The position numbers and the translations under genes were made by a program. Positions 16,354 through 24,290 of a DNA stretch of 49,615 bases are shown here, one piece after another. Source of the DNA: Loktanella salsilacus (lineage in GTDB: Bacteria > Pseudomonadota > Alphaproteobacteria > Rhodobacterales > Rhodobacteraceae). The stretch is taken from contig NZ_FOTF01000022.1 in NCBI RefSeq assembly GCF_900114485.1, positions 1 through 49,615 on the forward strand. Direction: 5' to 3'. The notes beneath the pieces are model-generated. The model was not told the DNA's origin, did not search any database, and worked only from the letters and a program-made list of their open reading frames with translations. How positions within the stretch are numbered: position 1 is the first letter of the stretch; the number at the start of each line of letters is the position of its first letter.

Positions 16354-17382
16354 TCACAACAGCTCCCCAGCCGCATTTCCGATAAAAAGTTCACCCTCGC
16401 GGACGTAGCGGGCCAGCATTGCGTCGGAGGTGTGGCCGGTCATCGCGCGGATTTTTAGGGTGGAGACGCCAGCCTGTGCCGCCGAGGTGGCAAAGCCCGC
16501 CCGCAGGCTGTGGCCTGAGTAACCTTCGGGCTTGATCCCCGACGCTGACAGACGCTCCCGCAGCAGGACCGACACGGCGTCCCCGGTCAGCGGGTTCGCT
16601 GCTAGGTGGCCGTGTCGGGTGATCGGGCGGAATAGCGGGCCTGTGTCGATCAAGGATGCTGACAGCCAAACCTCAACCGCCGCGACTGGGCAATGGCGGG
16701 TGCGACCGTGGGGGATTCCGATGCGGCGACCTGCCCCTTCCTGATCGGTCTTACTGCGCCGAATGGTCACGATGAGCCCTTGCCGGACGGTTTCGATGTC
16801 AGCCCGTTCCAGTGTCACTAGTTCGGATCGGCGGAAGCCCCCGGCGAAGCCCAGAAGCAGCAGCGCACGGTCGCGCTGGTCGCGCAGGGATTCTCTCAAG
16901 CTATCCAGAACTAACAGCAGGTCATCACGCATCAAGGGCTTGGCCTGTCTTTGGACGGTTCCGTGCTTGCGGCGCAGGCCGCGAAGTGTGGCTTTCACGA
17001 TTTCGGTACGGCAGGGATTAGGCAGCCCCGCCATTTCGTGAACCTTGGAGATGGAGGCTACCCGGCGCTGGATGGTCGCCACAGCATGTTGCCCCGCGTG
17101 GTCGCCTGTGTAGGCACAGACTGTGGCTGGGGTTGCAGGCAACGTACCACCCCAGTTTTGGAAATGGGCCAGATCACCACGCAAAGCCCGTTCGGTCGCC
17201 GGGGCGAGGCTGTATTGGAGCAGATCAATTGCTTCATTCGTCAGGGACTCACGCGCATCGCTCCGGAACATTTTGACGTTGCAATTAACTGCAAATTGTT
17301 CGGAATTGTGCTTCTCTGGATTGTCAGTTTTGACCCGTGTTAATGGATTAGTATCCGAGGTTAGAACCGCTTCAGACATCAC
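16354..17382 (-). CDS. Second tyrosine recombinase
   Basis: The 342-residue protein has the catalytic residues of site-specific tyrosine recombinases: Arg in AGGFRRSELVTLER, HSLR in GYSGHSLRAGF, His in MTGHTSD and Tyr in LARYVRE. The N-terminal SAM-like domain is at about residues 50-135. A long, polar extension precedes it. Its start lies inside the 3' end of the preceding gene (11-base overlap), so the two are co-translated. It is distant from attL and unlike the island integrase, so it may act on another site or be a remnant of an older integration. Confidence 0.9.
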   Translation of the reverse strand: MMSEAVLTSDTNPLTRVKTDNPEKHNSEQFAVNCNVKMFRSDARESLTNEAIDLLQYSLAPATERALRGDLAHFQNWGGTLPATPATVCAYTGDHAGQHAVATIQRRVASISKVHEMAGLPNPCRTEIVKATLRGLRRKHGTVQRQAKPLMRDDLLLVLDSLRESLRDQRDRALLLLGFAGGFRRSELVTLERADIETVRQGLIVTIRRSKTDQEGAGRRIGIPHGRTRHCPVAAVEVWLSASLIDTGPLFRPITRHGHLAANPLTGDAVSVLLRERLSASGIKPEGYSGHSLRAGFATSAAQAGVSTLKIRAMTGHTSDAMLARYVREGELFIGNAAGELL

Positions 17383-18469
17383 GCGCCTCCTTCATCACAT
17401 GCGCTCGGATATGATTGAGCAGCGGCAAATCCTCCCGCATTAGGTTGAGGGCCTCTACGGCAACTTCTGGAAGCACCCCCAAGGTTTCGAACATCAGTTG
17501 AGAGTGAAGGCGGTCGGAGAGGTCGCCTCCGACACGGCGGGCGAGCAATCCCCCCTCGACCCGGAACAGTATCTGTCCCAGAAAAGATATCCGCCTAGCC
17601 TGCAATACCTCAGAGCGTGTCAATTCCGCGACCCCTGCCCTAGTCGCAAGCAACCGGGTTAAAGCTAACTTGCCTTCGCGCGTGAACATGTCGAGTGACC
17701 ATCCGGGAACCCCGCCAATCATCACCTCGGGCGGCACGGGGTCGTCCGTCACGCCAGACCGCAAGCCATTCTCCAGTGCCAGCAGTGCCAATAACGCCGG
17801 CAGGGCCTCACTTGTCTTGCGGTAGCCATCACGACAAATGGCCAGTGTCGTAGGCGCAGTGCCGAGTTCATCCAGAAGATCGAAAGCCAATGTCACCTCG
17901 CCTCGCCGAGCAGGCAGCTTCCCGCCGGGGCGGTTAGTACCTAGAAGAAATAGGACTGCTAGGGCACGGCGATGCAGGTTCGGCGTATTCAACGCAATCT
18001 GGCGCAGTCGAGAATTGGTCTCGGCAGCAAGGCCGTAGCGGATGTCCGCGAGGGCGGGCAGCGTTTCCAGCGCCATGAAAAGATCATCGGTCGCCCGGCT
18101 TTTCGGGGCCTCGGCTAGCGCCCTTACTACGACCGATGCCACGGCCCAATCGCCACCGATCGCAGCCCGGAAACGCTTGCCGGTCAATGCGGCAACGGTC
18201 AGGCCGACGGTGTGCAAGCTGCCCAATCCGATGTCCTCAAACGCAATGCCGCCTAGCCTGCGCCAGAGGCGATCAGGCGAATCCCGCAGCAAGGTGGCGG
18301 CCGCATTCATGGCGAGGTCTACACGGCCCCGGCGCACGGCCTTTTGTAGCATACTCATGGCCAACCAAGGCGAAATTTGCAGGGGCTGTCCCTGAGGGAC
18401 ACGCTCTTGCGCAGCGATCCTCTGGATGAGGTCAGTTCGAAAACGGGTCGTGTAGCAGGGGTCGGTCAT
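17372..18469 (-). CDS. RarA/MgsA C-terminal-like protein, no ATPase domain
   Basis: The 365-residue protein lacks a P-loop. Residues 37-82 (AMSMLQKAVRRGRVDLAMNA, then RLWRRLGGIAFEDIGLG) match the start of the C-terminal clamp-loader-like domain of RarA/MgsA AAA+ ATPases, whose pattern is a basic helix followed by a segment ending in EDIGL. The remainder is helical and Leu/Ala-rich. It sits between a small gene (stop directly adjoining this start) and the second recombinase (overlap). I infer a partner in DNA recombination or replication-fork handling, but the role is unknown. Confidence 0.65.
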   Translation of the reverse strand: MTDPCYTTRFRTDLIQRIAAQERVPQGQPLQISPWLAMSMLQKAVRRGRVDLAMNAAATLLRDSPDRLWRRLGGIAFEDIGLGSLHTVGLTVAALTGKRFRAAIGGDWAVASVVVRALAEAPKSRATDDLFMALETLPALADIRYGLAAETNSRLRQIALNTPNLHRRALAVLFLLGTNRPGGKLPARRGEVTLAFDLLDELGTAPTTLAICRDGYRKTSEALPALLALLALENGLRSGVTDDPVPPEVMIGGVPGWSLDMFTREGKLALTRLLATRAGVAELTRSEVLQARRISFLGQILFRVEGGLLARRVGGDLSDRLHSQLMFETLGVLPEVAVEALNLMREDLPLLNHIRAHVMKEARDV

Positions 18470-18682
18470 TCATCGCTCCTTCGATTCTGGAAGGGGGATC
18501 AATGACTTATAACCCTCGAGTAGCGTAATATACAGGTCACCAAAGGAAAGGAGAGATCGCATATAGGTGCCTTTTCCCGCGGCTAGACCCCGGTTCGGAT
18601 TGGGGGGGTAAGCAACGACAAACAGAATGTCGTTAATCCGGATGTCCCCCCCCCGTCCCATCAGTTTAACCGCCGAAAGCAC
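18470..18682 (-). CDS. Small unrecognised protein upstream of the RarA-like gene
   Basis: A 70-residue frame whose TGA stop is immediately followed by the ATG of the RarA-like gene, so translational coupling is likely. The protein has a middle hydrophobic strand-rich part (DILFVVAYPP) and a C-terminal half beginning MRSLLSFGDLYITLLEGYKS, which might be the true product if translation starts at the internal Met41. No family recognised. Confidence 0.45.
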   Translation of the reverse strand: MLSAVKLMGRGGDIRINDILFVVAYPPNPNRGLAAGKGTYMRSLLSFGDLYITLLEGYKSLIPLPESKER

Positions 18683-18696
18683 GTAGGATCAGCAGG

Positions 18697-19725
18697 TTAG
18701 AGGGAGTCTGACAGTTCCAGTTTTTGTCCCTGTGCTGGGTCCACTTCTAGAACCCAAGCCTGCTGAAACGGCTGTAGGGCATGGAAACGTACGTGGTGCT
18801 TGTATTGTGCCCACCACTTTGGAAACTTTGAATGTCGGAAAAAATTCTCAGCTGATCGCAGCCATTCATCCGTGCCAATCCAAGGAAAATCATCTTTAGT
18901 AGAGGACTGAATCTCGGCCGGGGTGCAGATGAAGTACTCTTGGCCTTCGCTCTGTCGAAGATGCTCACAATATTCGCGATCCCGCCGGAACTCCATCTCG
19001 GCCGCTGTCATCCGGGTAAAAGAAGATCGTGACTGGGCTGGAACTTTCTTTGTAACAGGTGCGACCAAATGGGTCGTACGCTTCCCGGCAATGATCTCTT
19101 CGTCTGTCCACCCCTTTTTGCGACGAGCCCTGATCGCTGTGGAGCTAACCCCCTGCTTCGTGGCAAGCTGTGATGCGGTGTAGCTGCGCCCCGTGTTCAG
19201 ACAGGTAAAGATCAGGCTGTCACCTTTGTTGCGGTTCTGCGTCCCCTTGTCGGCCCATCGCACCTTTCCGGGGGCATATTCGGGATCGTCATTATTGATA
19301 CGGTCGAGAGTCGCTCGCGCGGTCGGTTTGGGGCCGACCAATTGCAGGAAATCCGGGAAGCTGCGGAACGAAGAGTGTACCACAGCCCCATAGGTCTTGA
19401 CACGTTGAAGCATGTTCCGGTGGGTGTTGGCCTCACCCGCATATTTGGTCCGCAGCTGCATGGTGGTCATGGAATCGAGATCGTTTATCATAGCGATCCA
19501 CACTAGATCATCTCGCATTTTCTTTGCTACGCAACCGCCTAAATGGGGGTTACTTATGACCGGAACCGCGACGCCAGCTGGCATACCTGTATCCTCCTGA
19601 ATGATCGTAGTTTTCTTTCTTAGCTGCCTGACCCTCGGCGATTTCGCAGTCAAAGCAAATCCGGGTTCAGTATTAGCTTCGCCTAATGCTTCGAGGCTGC
19701 CGATAGACTTCATGCTCATTGCCAA
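18697..19725 (-). CDS. HNH-like DNA-binding protein near attR
   Basis: The 342-residue protein has at residues 139-167 the pattern TLDRINND-PEY-PGKVRWA-TQNRNK. This is the zinc-free AP2/HNH-associated motif seen in phage-borne homing endonucleases and DNA-binding proteins (a form of T-L-D-R-I-D-N-x-G-Y-x-P-x-N-x-R-W). A helix-turn-helix-like segment (ASQLATKQGVSSTAIRARRK) follows. The N-terminus is long and polar and the C-terminus contains several Trp. It lies at the island edge, transcribed toward the small gene and the recombinase. Endonuclease activity is uncertain because the classical HNH histidines are not obvious. Confidence 0.55.
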   Translation of the reverse strand: MAMSMKSIGSLEALGEANTEPGFALTAKSPRVRQLRKKTTIIQEDTGMPAGVAVPVISNPHLGGCVAKKMRDDLVWIAMINDLDSMTTMQLRTKYAGEANTHRNMLQRVKTYGAVVHSSFRSFPDFLQLVGPKPTARATLDRINNDDPEYAPGKVRWADKGTQNRNKGDSLIFTCLNTGRSYTASQLATKQGVSSTAIRARRKKGWTDEEIIAGKRTTHLVAPVTKKVPAQSRSSFTRMTAAEMEFRRDREYCEHLRQSEGQEYFICTPAEIQSSTKDDFPWIGTDEWLRSAENFFRHSKFPKWWAQYKHHVRFHALQPFQQAWVLEVDPAQGQKLELSDSL

Positions 19726-19750
19726 TCTCCCGCGTTCAGGCCGAAAGGTC

Positions 19751-19810
19751 GGTTAGCAGAGGAGGAGAAATCGGTTATGTTTTGAAGGGGCCGACTTTGA
19801 TTGGTTAGCA
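19751..19810. repeat. Two GGTTAGCA octamers near attR
   Basis: GGTTAGCA is found at 19751-19758 and 19803-19810, both on the plus strand, 37 to 96 bases inside attR. With the inverted pair beside attL this makes four copies clustered at the island ends, the expected location of arm-type integrase binding sites. Otherwise the 121 bases between the HNH-like gene and attR contain no gene. Confidence 0.5.
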
Positions 19811-19846
19811 AATTTAAGTGTTTGAAATAATAAAGATAGTTTGGAA

Positions 19847-19865
19847 CCCTACGGGCTGCCACGGT
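19847..19865 (+). repeat. attR, second copy of the 19-bp tRNA-Glu end
   Basis: CCCTACGGGCTGCCACGGT repeats the attL sequence exactly, while bases on both sides differ (GGAA before, AACTTCC after). Only the tRNA 3' fragment is present here, without a cloverleaf, so this is the island's right junction. Confidence 0.92.
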
Positions 19866-19949
19866 AACTTCCTGAAAATGTTGATAGAAACATCCCCTCC
19901 GGGGTCATGTGACTAACACGCACTGCAGCGTCTGCGGCGCTTTTTCAGG

Positions 19950-20987
19950 TCAATACGCCTCTCCGAAAATCGCACGCCAGTTGCCAACGAATATGCGGCG
20001 CCGCGCTTGATCCATTGCGACCAAAAGGGTGGGTGCGATGGGGATCGTGCGCTGGATGCTGTCTTGCAGGACGGTTTGGTCGGGTTCGGCCGATTGCACC
20101 AAACGGTTGCGGCGCAAGATCGTTTGCCCTGCCGGGGACAGGATGAAATCCAGCAGCAGCGCGGCACCTTCGGGATGCGGCGCGGATTTGGGAATCATGT
20201 AAGCGCGGGACAGCACCAGCGTATAGTCCTGCGGATAGATCACCCCGACCCGCCCGTTCGCCATCACGTCCAGATAGGACCCCAGCACGTTGTAAGCGAT
20301 CAGAAACTTGCCGCTTTCGACCGATGAGATAATCTCAGCCGAGCAGCAGGTGGCAACGGCATCAACGCGGGCGAAACCTTCGAGCAGGCCGCCAAAGGTC
20401 GTGGCTTGCTGGCTGTCCATAAAGGCGAACAGATAGCCAAGGCCCGAAGCCTCGATATCATAGGTCGCGATCTTACCCCGGTAGGATTCGGGCTTGCGGC
20501 GCAGCAAGTCAAGCAGGTCGAACCGGGTGCGCGGCACGTCCACGTCTGGCACCAGATCCTTGTTATAAATCGTGACGGCCGCCTCTGCTGTGATGCCCCA
20601 CACCTCGTTGCGCCAGCGGCGTGCCTCTGGCAGGGCAAGGGTCCGGCCAGAGGTATAGGGCCGCGCGCAGGCCCGGTTCACCAGATCGACAATCTGATGC
20701 ACGCCGGATGAGATGACAGCATCGGGCTGTGCGTCCCCGCCCCCATCGCAGGCCCGCAGCGCGGCGGCATAGAGCGCGTTAGAGCCCCATTGTTCGTAGG
20801 TGAGGGCAATGCCCGGATGAGCCGTAACAAAGGCGTCCAGCAGCGGGGCAAAGATTTCTGTATCGGTGGTCGAGCGGACAACAAGCGGTGTGGTCACAGC
20901 CGCGCCGGGGGCGGCGTAGGTGCTGACGGCCTCTTGCGCGTGGGCGGCTGAGGATAGCAGCAGGCTGAGTGCAATGGCGCGGATCAT
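19950..20987 (-). CDS. Periplasmic solute-binding protein linked to TctDE
   Basis: The 345-residue protein has a cleavable Sec signal (MIRAIALSLLLSSAAHAQEA) and the fold pattern of iron/sulfate-type extracellular binding proteins: VVRSTTDTEIFAPLLDAF near the start, GVIYPQDYTLVLSRAYMIPK, and HPEGAALLLDFILSPAGQ near the end. No permease or ATPase is adjacent. Its ATG overlaps the stop of the sensor kinase gene (ATGA), so it is co-expressed with the two-component system. I infer that it captures a ligand and presents it to the kinase; uptake by a distant ABC transporter remains possible. Confidence 0.82.
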   Translation of the reverse strand: MIRAIALSLLLSSAAHAQEAVSTYAAPGAAVTTPLVVRSTTDTEIFAPLLDAFVTAHPGIALTYEQWGSNALYAAALRACDGGGDAQPDAVISSGVHQIVDLVNRACARPYTSGRTLALPEARRWRNEVWGITAEAAVTIYNKDLVPDVDVPRTRFDLLDLLRRKPESYRGKIATYDIEASGLGYLFAFMDSQQATTFGGLLEGFARVDAVATCCSAEIISSVESGKFLIAYNVLGSYLDVMANGRVGVIYPQDYTLVLSRAYMIPKSAPHPEGAALLLDFILSPAGQTILRRNRLVQSAEPDQTVLQDSIQRTIPIAPTLLVAMDQARRRIFVGNWRAIFGEAY

Positions 20988-22372
20988 GGCGTGTCCTGCT
21001 GTTTGAGCGGCAAGGTCAGGCTAACGCGAAAGCCGCCCGGCACATTTGCCATGATCATTTGCCCGTCAAAGGCGCGGGCGACGGCAGCGACGATGGACAG
21101 GCCCAGCCCTGCGCTATTGCCTTTGGATGCGGCGGTGCGTTCGAACCGCTGGCCAAGGGCCGCGCGCACGGCGTCAGGCGGGCCCGGGCCAGTGTCCTGC
21201 ACCCAGATTGCGGCGATATCGCCATCCACTGACACGCCCACGACAACGGGCGCGGTGCCATGGCGCAGGGCATTGCCCAACATGTTACGCACCGCTTCGG
21301 TCAGGGAAATCTCGTCCGCGAGGGCCATCACAGCGTCTTCGCCAATTTGCAGCTGCACGTCTTTACCGGGGGCCAGCAGTTCGTGATCGCGGCTGTCCAG
21401 CACGGTCAGGGCAATGTCGCGCAGGTCAATCGGCGTCGGCGCAGCGTTATCGATGCGGTGGATCACCAGCGCCCGCGACAGCATCTGATCCAGCAGCGTG
21501 CCAAGCGATCTTGTCCGCAGCACCAACCGGTCCAGCCGCTGCGGGCGCTGCGCCTCGTCTTCGAGCGCAAGTTCGGCCTGCGCACGGATCGCGGCGACAG
21601 GGGTGCGCAGCTGGTGCGCGGTGTCGGAAATCAGGTTCTTCATCGCGCCGACTTGGCGATCAAGGCGGCCCATAAAACGGTTCATCGCGCCGACCATGAT
21701 TGTCACCTCGGCCGGGCCGCCGGCCTGCATGGGCGTCAGATCATAGGGGTCGCGGTGCATCAGATCGCGGGTCAGGACAGCAAGCGGACGCATCGCCGAC
21801 CGGATCACGACAAAGGCGCTGACGATCAAGGCGATGCCGCCCAGTGCGGTCAGCAGCAACGCGCGGCGGGTCAGGTCCAGCGCCATGGCCCTGCGCGCCT
21901 GCATGGTCTGGCCGACGGTGACGAACACCCGCCCTGAATAGGCACGTTCGGAAAATAGGCGCGACACGGTGACGAATCGCGCCGCGTCACCCTGCATGGC
22001 ACCATCGCGGTACCGGGTCTGGGCGGGATTGCCGCTGCGTTCGGGCAAATCCTGACCATCGTAGCCCGTCAACAATGCGCCGTCAGGGCCGTGGATCGCA
22101 TAGAAAATCCGGTCATCCGGGGCGAGTGACAACAGGCCGAAGGCCGAAACGGGCAGGTCAATCACTGGCGCGCCGTCGCTGATCGAGATTGATTCCGCGA
22201 TATCCTGCGCCGCGCCCACCAGCAGCGGGTCAAACGCCTGCCGCGCGGCGCTGCGACCATAAGCAAAGGACGCCAGCGCCACCACGACCCCGCCGAGCGC
22301 CAGCAGCGACAGCACGCCCACCATGACGCGGCTGACCAGCGTCCAGCGGTGGTGCGGCGATCCGCTAGGCAT
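20984..22372 (-). CDS. tctE: Sensor histidine kinase, TctE type
   Basis: From the ATG at 22370-22372 the protein has 462 residues. It has a first transmembrane segment (about 14-36), a periplasmic sensor domain of the 2CSK_N type (about 40-160), a second segment (170-190), a HAMP-like linker, the dimerisation H-box ISDTAHQLRTP with His253, and ATP-binding N, G1 and G2 boxes (NMLGNALRHG, VQDTGPG, GLGLSIV). The start was chosen because the ATG lies in the last codons of the response regulator (ATGCCTAG); a start at 22411 is also open. It should phosphorylate the TctD-type regulator. Confidence 0.88.
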   Translation of the reverse strand: MPSGSPHHRWTLVSRVMVGVLSLLALGGVVVALASFAYGRSAARQAFDPLLVGAAQDIAESISISDGAPVIDLPVSAFGLLSLAPDDRIFYAIHGPDGALLTGYDGQDLPERSGNPAQTRYRDGAMQGDAARFVTVSRLFSERAYSGRVFVTVGQTMQARRAMALDLTRRALLLTALGGIALIVSAFVVIRSAMRPLAVLTRDLMHRDPYDLTPMQAGGPAEVTIMVGAMNRFMGRLDRQVGAMKNLISDTAHQLRTPVAAIRAQAELALEDEAQRPQRLDRLVLRTRSLGTLLDQMLSRALVIHRIDNAAPTPIDLRDIALTVLDSRDHELLAPGKDVQLQIGEDAVMALADEISLTEAVRNMLGNALRHGTAPVVVGVSVDGDIAAIWVQDTGPGPPDAVRAALGQRFERTAASKGNSAGLGLSIVAAVARAFDGQMIMANVPGGFRVSLTLPLKQQDTP

Positions 22373-23036
22373 CAAGGCAAATCCGGTAGCCAATGCCGCG
22401 CTGCGTTTCAATCTTTACCGCCGACGTCCCGATCCGTTTGCGCAGGCGCGCGATATAAAGCTCGATCGCGTTCAGGCCAACGTCGGCGTCGTCAAAGGCG
22501 AACAGCCCCTCGTACAGGCGTTGCTTGCTGATCGCTTGGCCTTGGTGGCGCAGCAGCAGGCCCAGCAGGGCCGCTTCGCGGCGCGTCAAATCCATTGCGG
22601 CCCCGTCCAGCGTGGCGGTCTGGGTCGCGGGGGAAAAGGCCAGCGGGCCAAGCGTCAGCGCGTCGGTTTTCTGGTCCGCATCGCGCCGCATCAAGGCGCG
22701 CAGGCGGGCGTCGAGTTCGCGTTGATCGAAAGGTTTCACCAGATAATCATCCGCCCCAAGGTTCAGCGCCGACACCCGGTCATCGACGGAAAACAGCGCC
22801 GTCAGCATCAGGACCGGCGTACGGTCGCCCCTTGCGCGCAGGTCTTTGAGCAGGTCCGTGCCATGGCGATCCGGTAGGTTAATATCCAGCACCATGGCGT
22901 CATAGCGCTGGACCCTCAGGAAATCCTCGGCGTCTGCCACGCTGCCGGCAACATCGCAGGCCATGCCAGATTTCCCCAGCCGCGCCGCAATCGCGTCGGC
23001 GACATCGGCGGCATCTTCGACGATTAAAACGCGCAT
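22365..23036 (-). CDS. tctD: Response regulator, TctD type
   Basis: The 223-residue protein has an N-terminal receiver domain (MRVLIVEDAADVADA, phospho-acceptor Asp51 in MVLDINLPDRHG, conserved Lys in DDYLVKPF) and an OmpR-class winged-helix output domain (LTRREAALLGLLLRHQGQAIS, then VGLNAIELYIARLRKRIG). It heads the operon with tctE and the binding protein and is divergent from tctCBA, the transporter it most likely activates in response to tricarboxylates or a related carboxylate. Confidence 0.92.
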   Translation of the reverse strand: MRVLIVEDAADVADAIAARLGKSGMACDVAGSVADAEDFLRVQRYDAMVLDINLPDRHGTDLLKDLRARGDRTPVLMLTALFSVDDRVSALNLGADDYLVKPFDQRELDARLRALMRRDADQKTDALTLGPLAFSPATQTATLDGAAMDLTRREAALLGLLLRHQGQAISKQRLYEGLFAFDDADVGLNAIELYIARLRKRIGTSAVKIETQRGIGYRICLDA

Positions 23037-23123
23037 AGTCCCCCCTGCGGTGCCTAGCTGCCGCCCGATGACAGGTTCGCGACAGCTTTAGCGCCTAACC
23101 TCTTATCAGCCAAACGCGAGGAG

Positions 23124-23140
23124 ACCGCAATTCTTGCGGT
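23124..23140. promoter_or_regulatory. Inverted repeat between tctD and tctC
   Basis: ACCGCAATTCTTGCGGT is a perfect 17-base inverted repeat (seven-base arms, three-base centre), 63 bases before tctC and 87 bases before tctD. Its position in the divergent intergenic region makes it a candidate binding site for the TctD regulator or a structured leader element. Confidence 0.4.
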
Positions 23141-23203
23141 GCGTTGGCTCAGGCTTCCGGGCGGCCATAAGCCCCGGCAAAACGAATCTGGAGGGATTTC
23201 CAC

Positions 23204-24193
23204 ATGACTATTAAGGCAACACGCCTGACCATCGCCGCAGTTCTGCTCGGCGCATCGACCATTGCCGCATCGGCGCAGGGCTTTACCCCCGAAAGCCCAG
23301 AGTGCATCGCACCCGCCAACCCCGGCGGCGGCTGGGACTTTACCTGCCGTCAGGTCGGCAAGCTGATGCAGGACGAAGGTCTGATCGAAAAGACTATGCA
23401 GGTCGTGAACCTGGCTGGCGGCGGCGGCGGTGTCGCTTACGCCGAAGTCGTGAACAAGCGTGCCGACAGCAACGACCTGATCGTCGCGGCATCATCCGCC
23501 ACGACCACCCGTCTGGCGCAGGGTGCATACCCCGGCAACACAATGGACCAGGTCCGTTGGTTGGCATCGGTTGGCGCTGATTACGGCATTATCGCCGTAT
23601 CCGCCGATTCAGAGCTCGCCGACCTGCCCGCCCTGCTGGAGCAGATGAAGACCGATCCGACTTCAATCTCTATCGCTGGCGGCTCTGCTGTGGGCGGCTG
23701 GGATCACCTGAAGGTGCTGATCGCGGCCAACGCTTATGGCATCGATGACGTGCGTTCGGTCAAGTACATCGCCTTTGACGGTGGCGGCGAGGCTGTGACC
23801 CAGCTGCTGGCCGGTTCCGTGCAGGCGTTCACTGGCGACGCATCCGAAGCCAAGGGCTTTGTTGAAAGCGGTGACATCCGCGTGCTGGCCGTGCTGGCAC
23901 CAGAGCGTCTGGAAGGCGACTTTGCCGTTTTCCCAACAGCAAAAGAGCAAGGCGTTGACGCGATCGGTGCCAACTGGCGCGGCTTCTACGCCCCCGGCGG
24001 CATGAGCGATGAAGCCTATGACGCTTGGGTGTCCAAGATCGCTGACCTTTATGCCTCTGACGCTTGGAAAGACGTCATGGCGAACAACGGCTTGGCCCCG
24101 CTGGACCTGCAGGGCGCAGAGTTCGAAGCCTTCGTGGCTGACGACGTCGCGCGCATCAATGCGATTTCCAAAGAAATCGGCATCATCCAGTAA
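23204..24193 (+). CDS. tctC: Tripartite tricarboxylate transporter substrate-binding protein
   Basis: The 329-residue protein starts with a signal peptide (KATRLTIAAVLLGASTIAASAQG) after a strong GGAGGG ribosome-binding site. The mature part has the TctC/Bug signature: ECIAPANPGGGWDFTCRQVG at the N-terminus, VVNLAGGGGGVAYAEV, SVGADYGIIAVSADS and GGGEAVTQLLAGSVQAF. It binds a carboxylate such as citrate or a tricarballylate-like acid in the periplasm and delivers it to TctAB. The separate hairpin after the gene may raise its mRNA level compared with tctBA. Confidence 0.95.
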   Translation: MTIKATRLTIAAVLLGASTIAASAQGFTPESPECIAPANPGGGWDFTCRQVGKLMQDEGLIEKTMQVVNLAGGGGGVAYAEVVNKRADSNDLIVAASSATTTRLAQGAYPGNTMDQVRWLASVGADYGIIAVSADSELADLPALLEQMKTDPTSISIAGGSAVGGWDHLKVLIAANAYGIDDVRSVKYIAFDGGGEAVTQLLAGSVQAFTGDASEAKGFVESGDIRVLAVLAPERLEGDFAVFPTAKEQGVDAIGANWRGFYAPGGMSDEAYDAWVSKIADLYASDAWKDVMANNGLAPLDLQGAEFEAFVADDVARINAISKEIGIIQ

Positions 24194-24218
24194 ACGGCGC
24201 GTTTGCCGTTGAACATCA

Positions 24219-24247
24219 GGGGCGCTGCAAAAAATTTGCGGCGCCCC
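24219..24247 (+). terminator. Intergenic hairpin between tctC and tctB
   Basis: GGGGCGC at 24219-24225 pairs with GCGCCCC at 24241-24247 around an A-rich loop (TGCAAAAAATTTGCG, which can pair partly). No T run follows, so it is more likely a stabilising or attenuating hairpin that lets the binding protein be made in excess than a full terminator. Confidence 0.55.
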
Positions 24248-24290
24248 AACCGTTCCCCCCTTCCCCACATACCTGTCAAAGGATCCCACC

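Larger units (their letters stand above)
6327..19865. mobile_element. Genomic island 1 integrated at tRNA-Glu (about 13.5 kb)
   Basis: The island is delimited by a perfect 19-bp repeat of the tRNA 3' end. The integrase lies next to attL, pointing toward it. The content is accessory: small DNA-binding proteins, a complete type I restriction-modification operon with two extra genes, a second tyrosine recombinase, and unrecognised genes. The flanking genes (recJ, Tct system) are ordinary chromosomal genes. No conjugation, replication or virion genes are seen, so movement would depend on the integrase plus helper functions. Confidence 0.9.

Noticed and set aside
19866-19949. Second tRNA-Glu gene at the right island junction
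   Set aside because: Only the last bases of the tRNA are present, with no anticodon or D arm, so it is an attachment site remnant.
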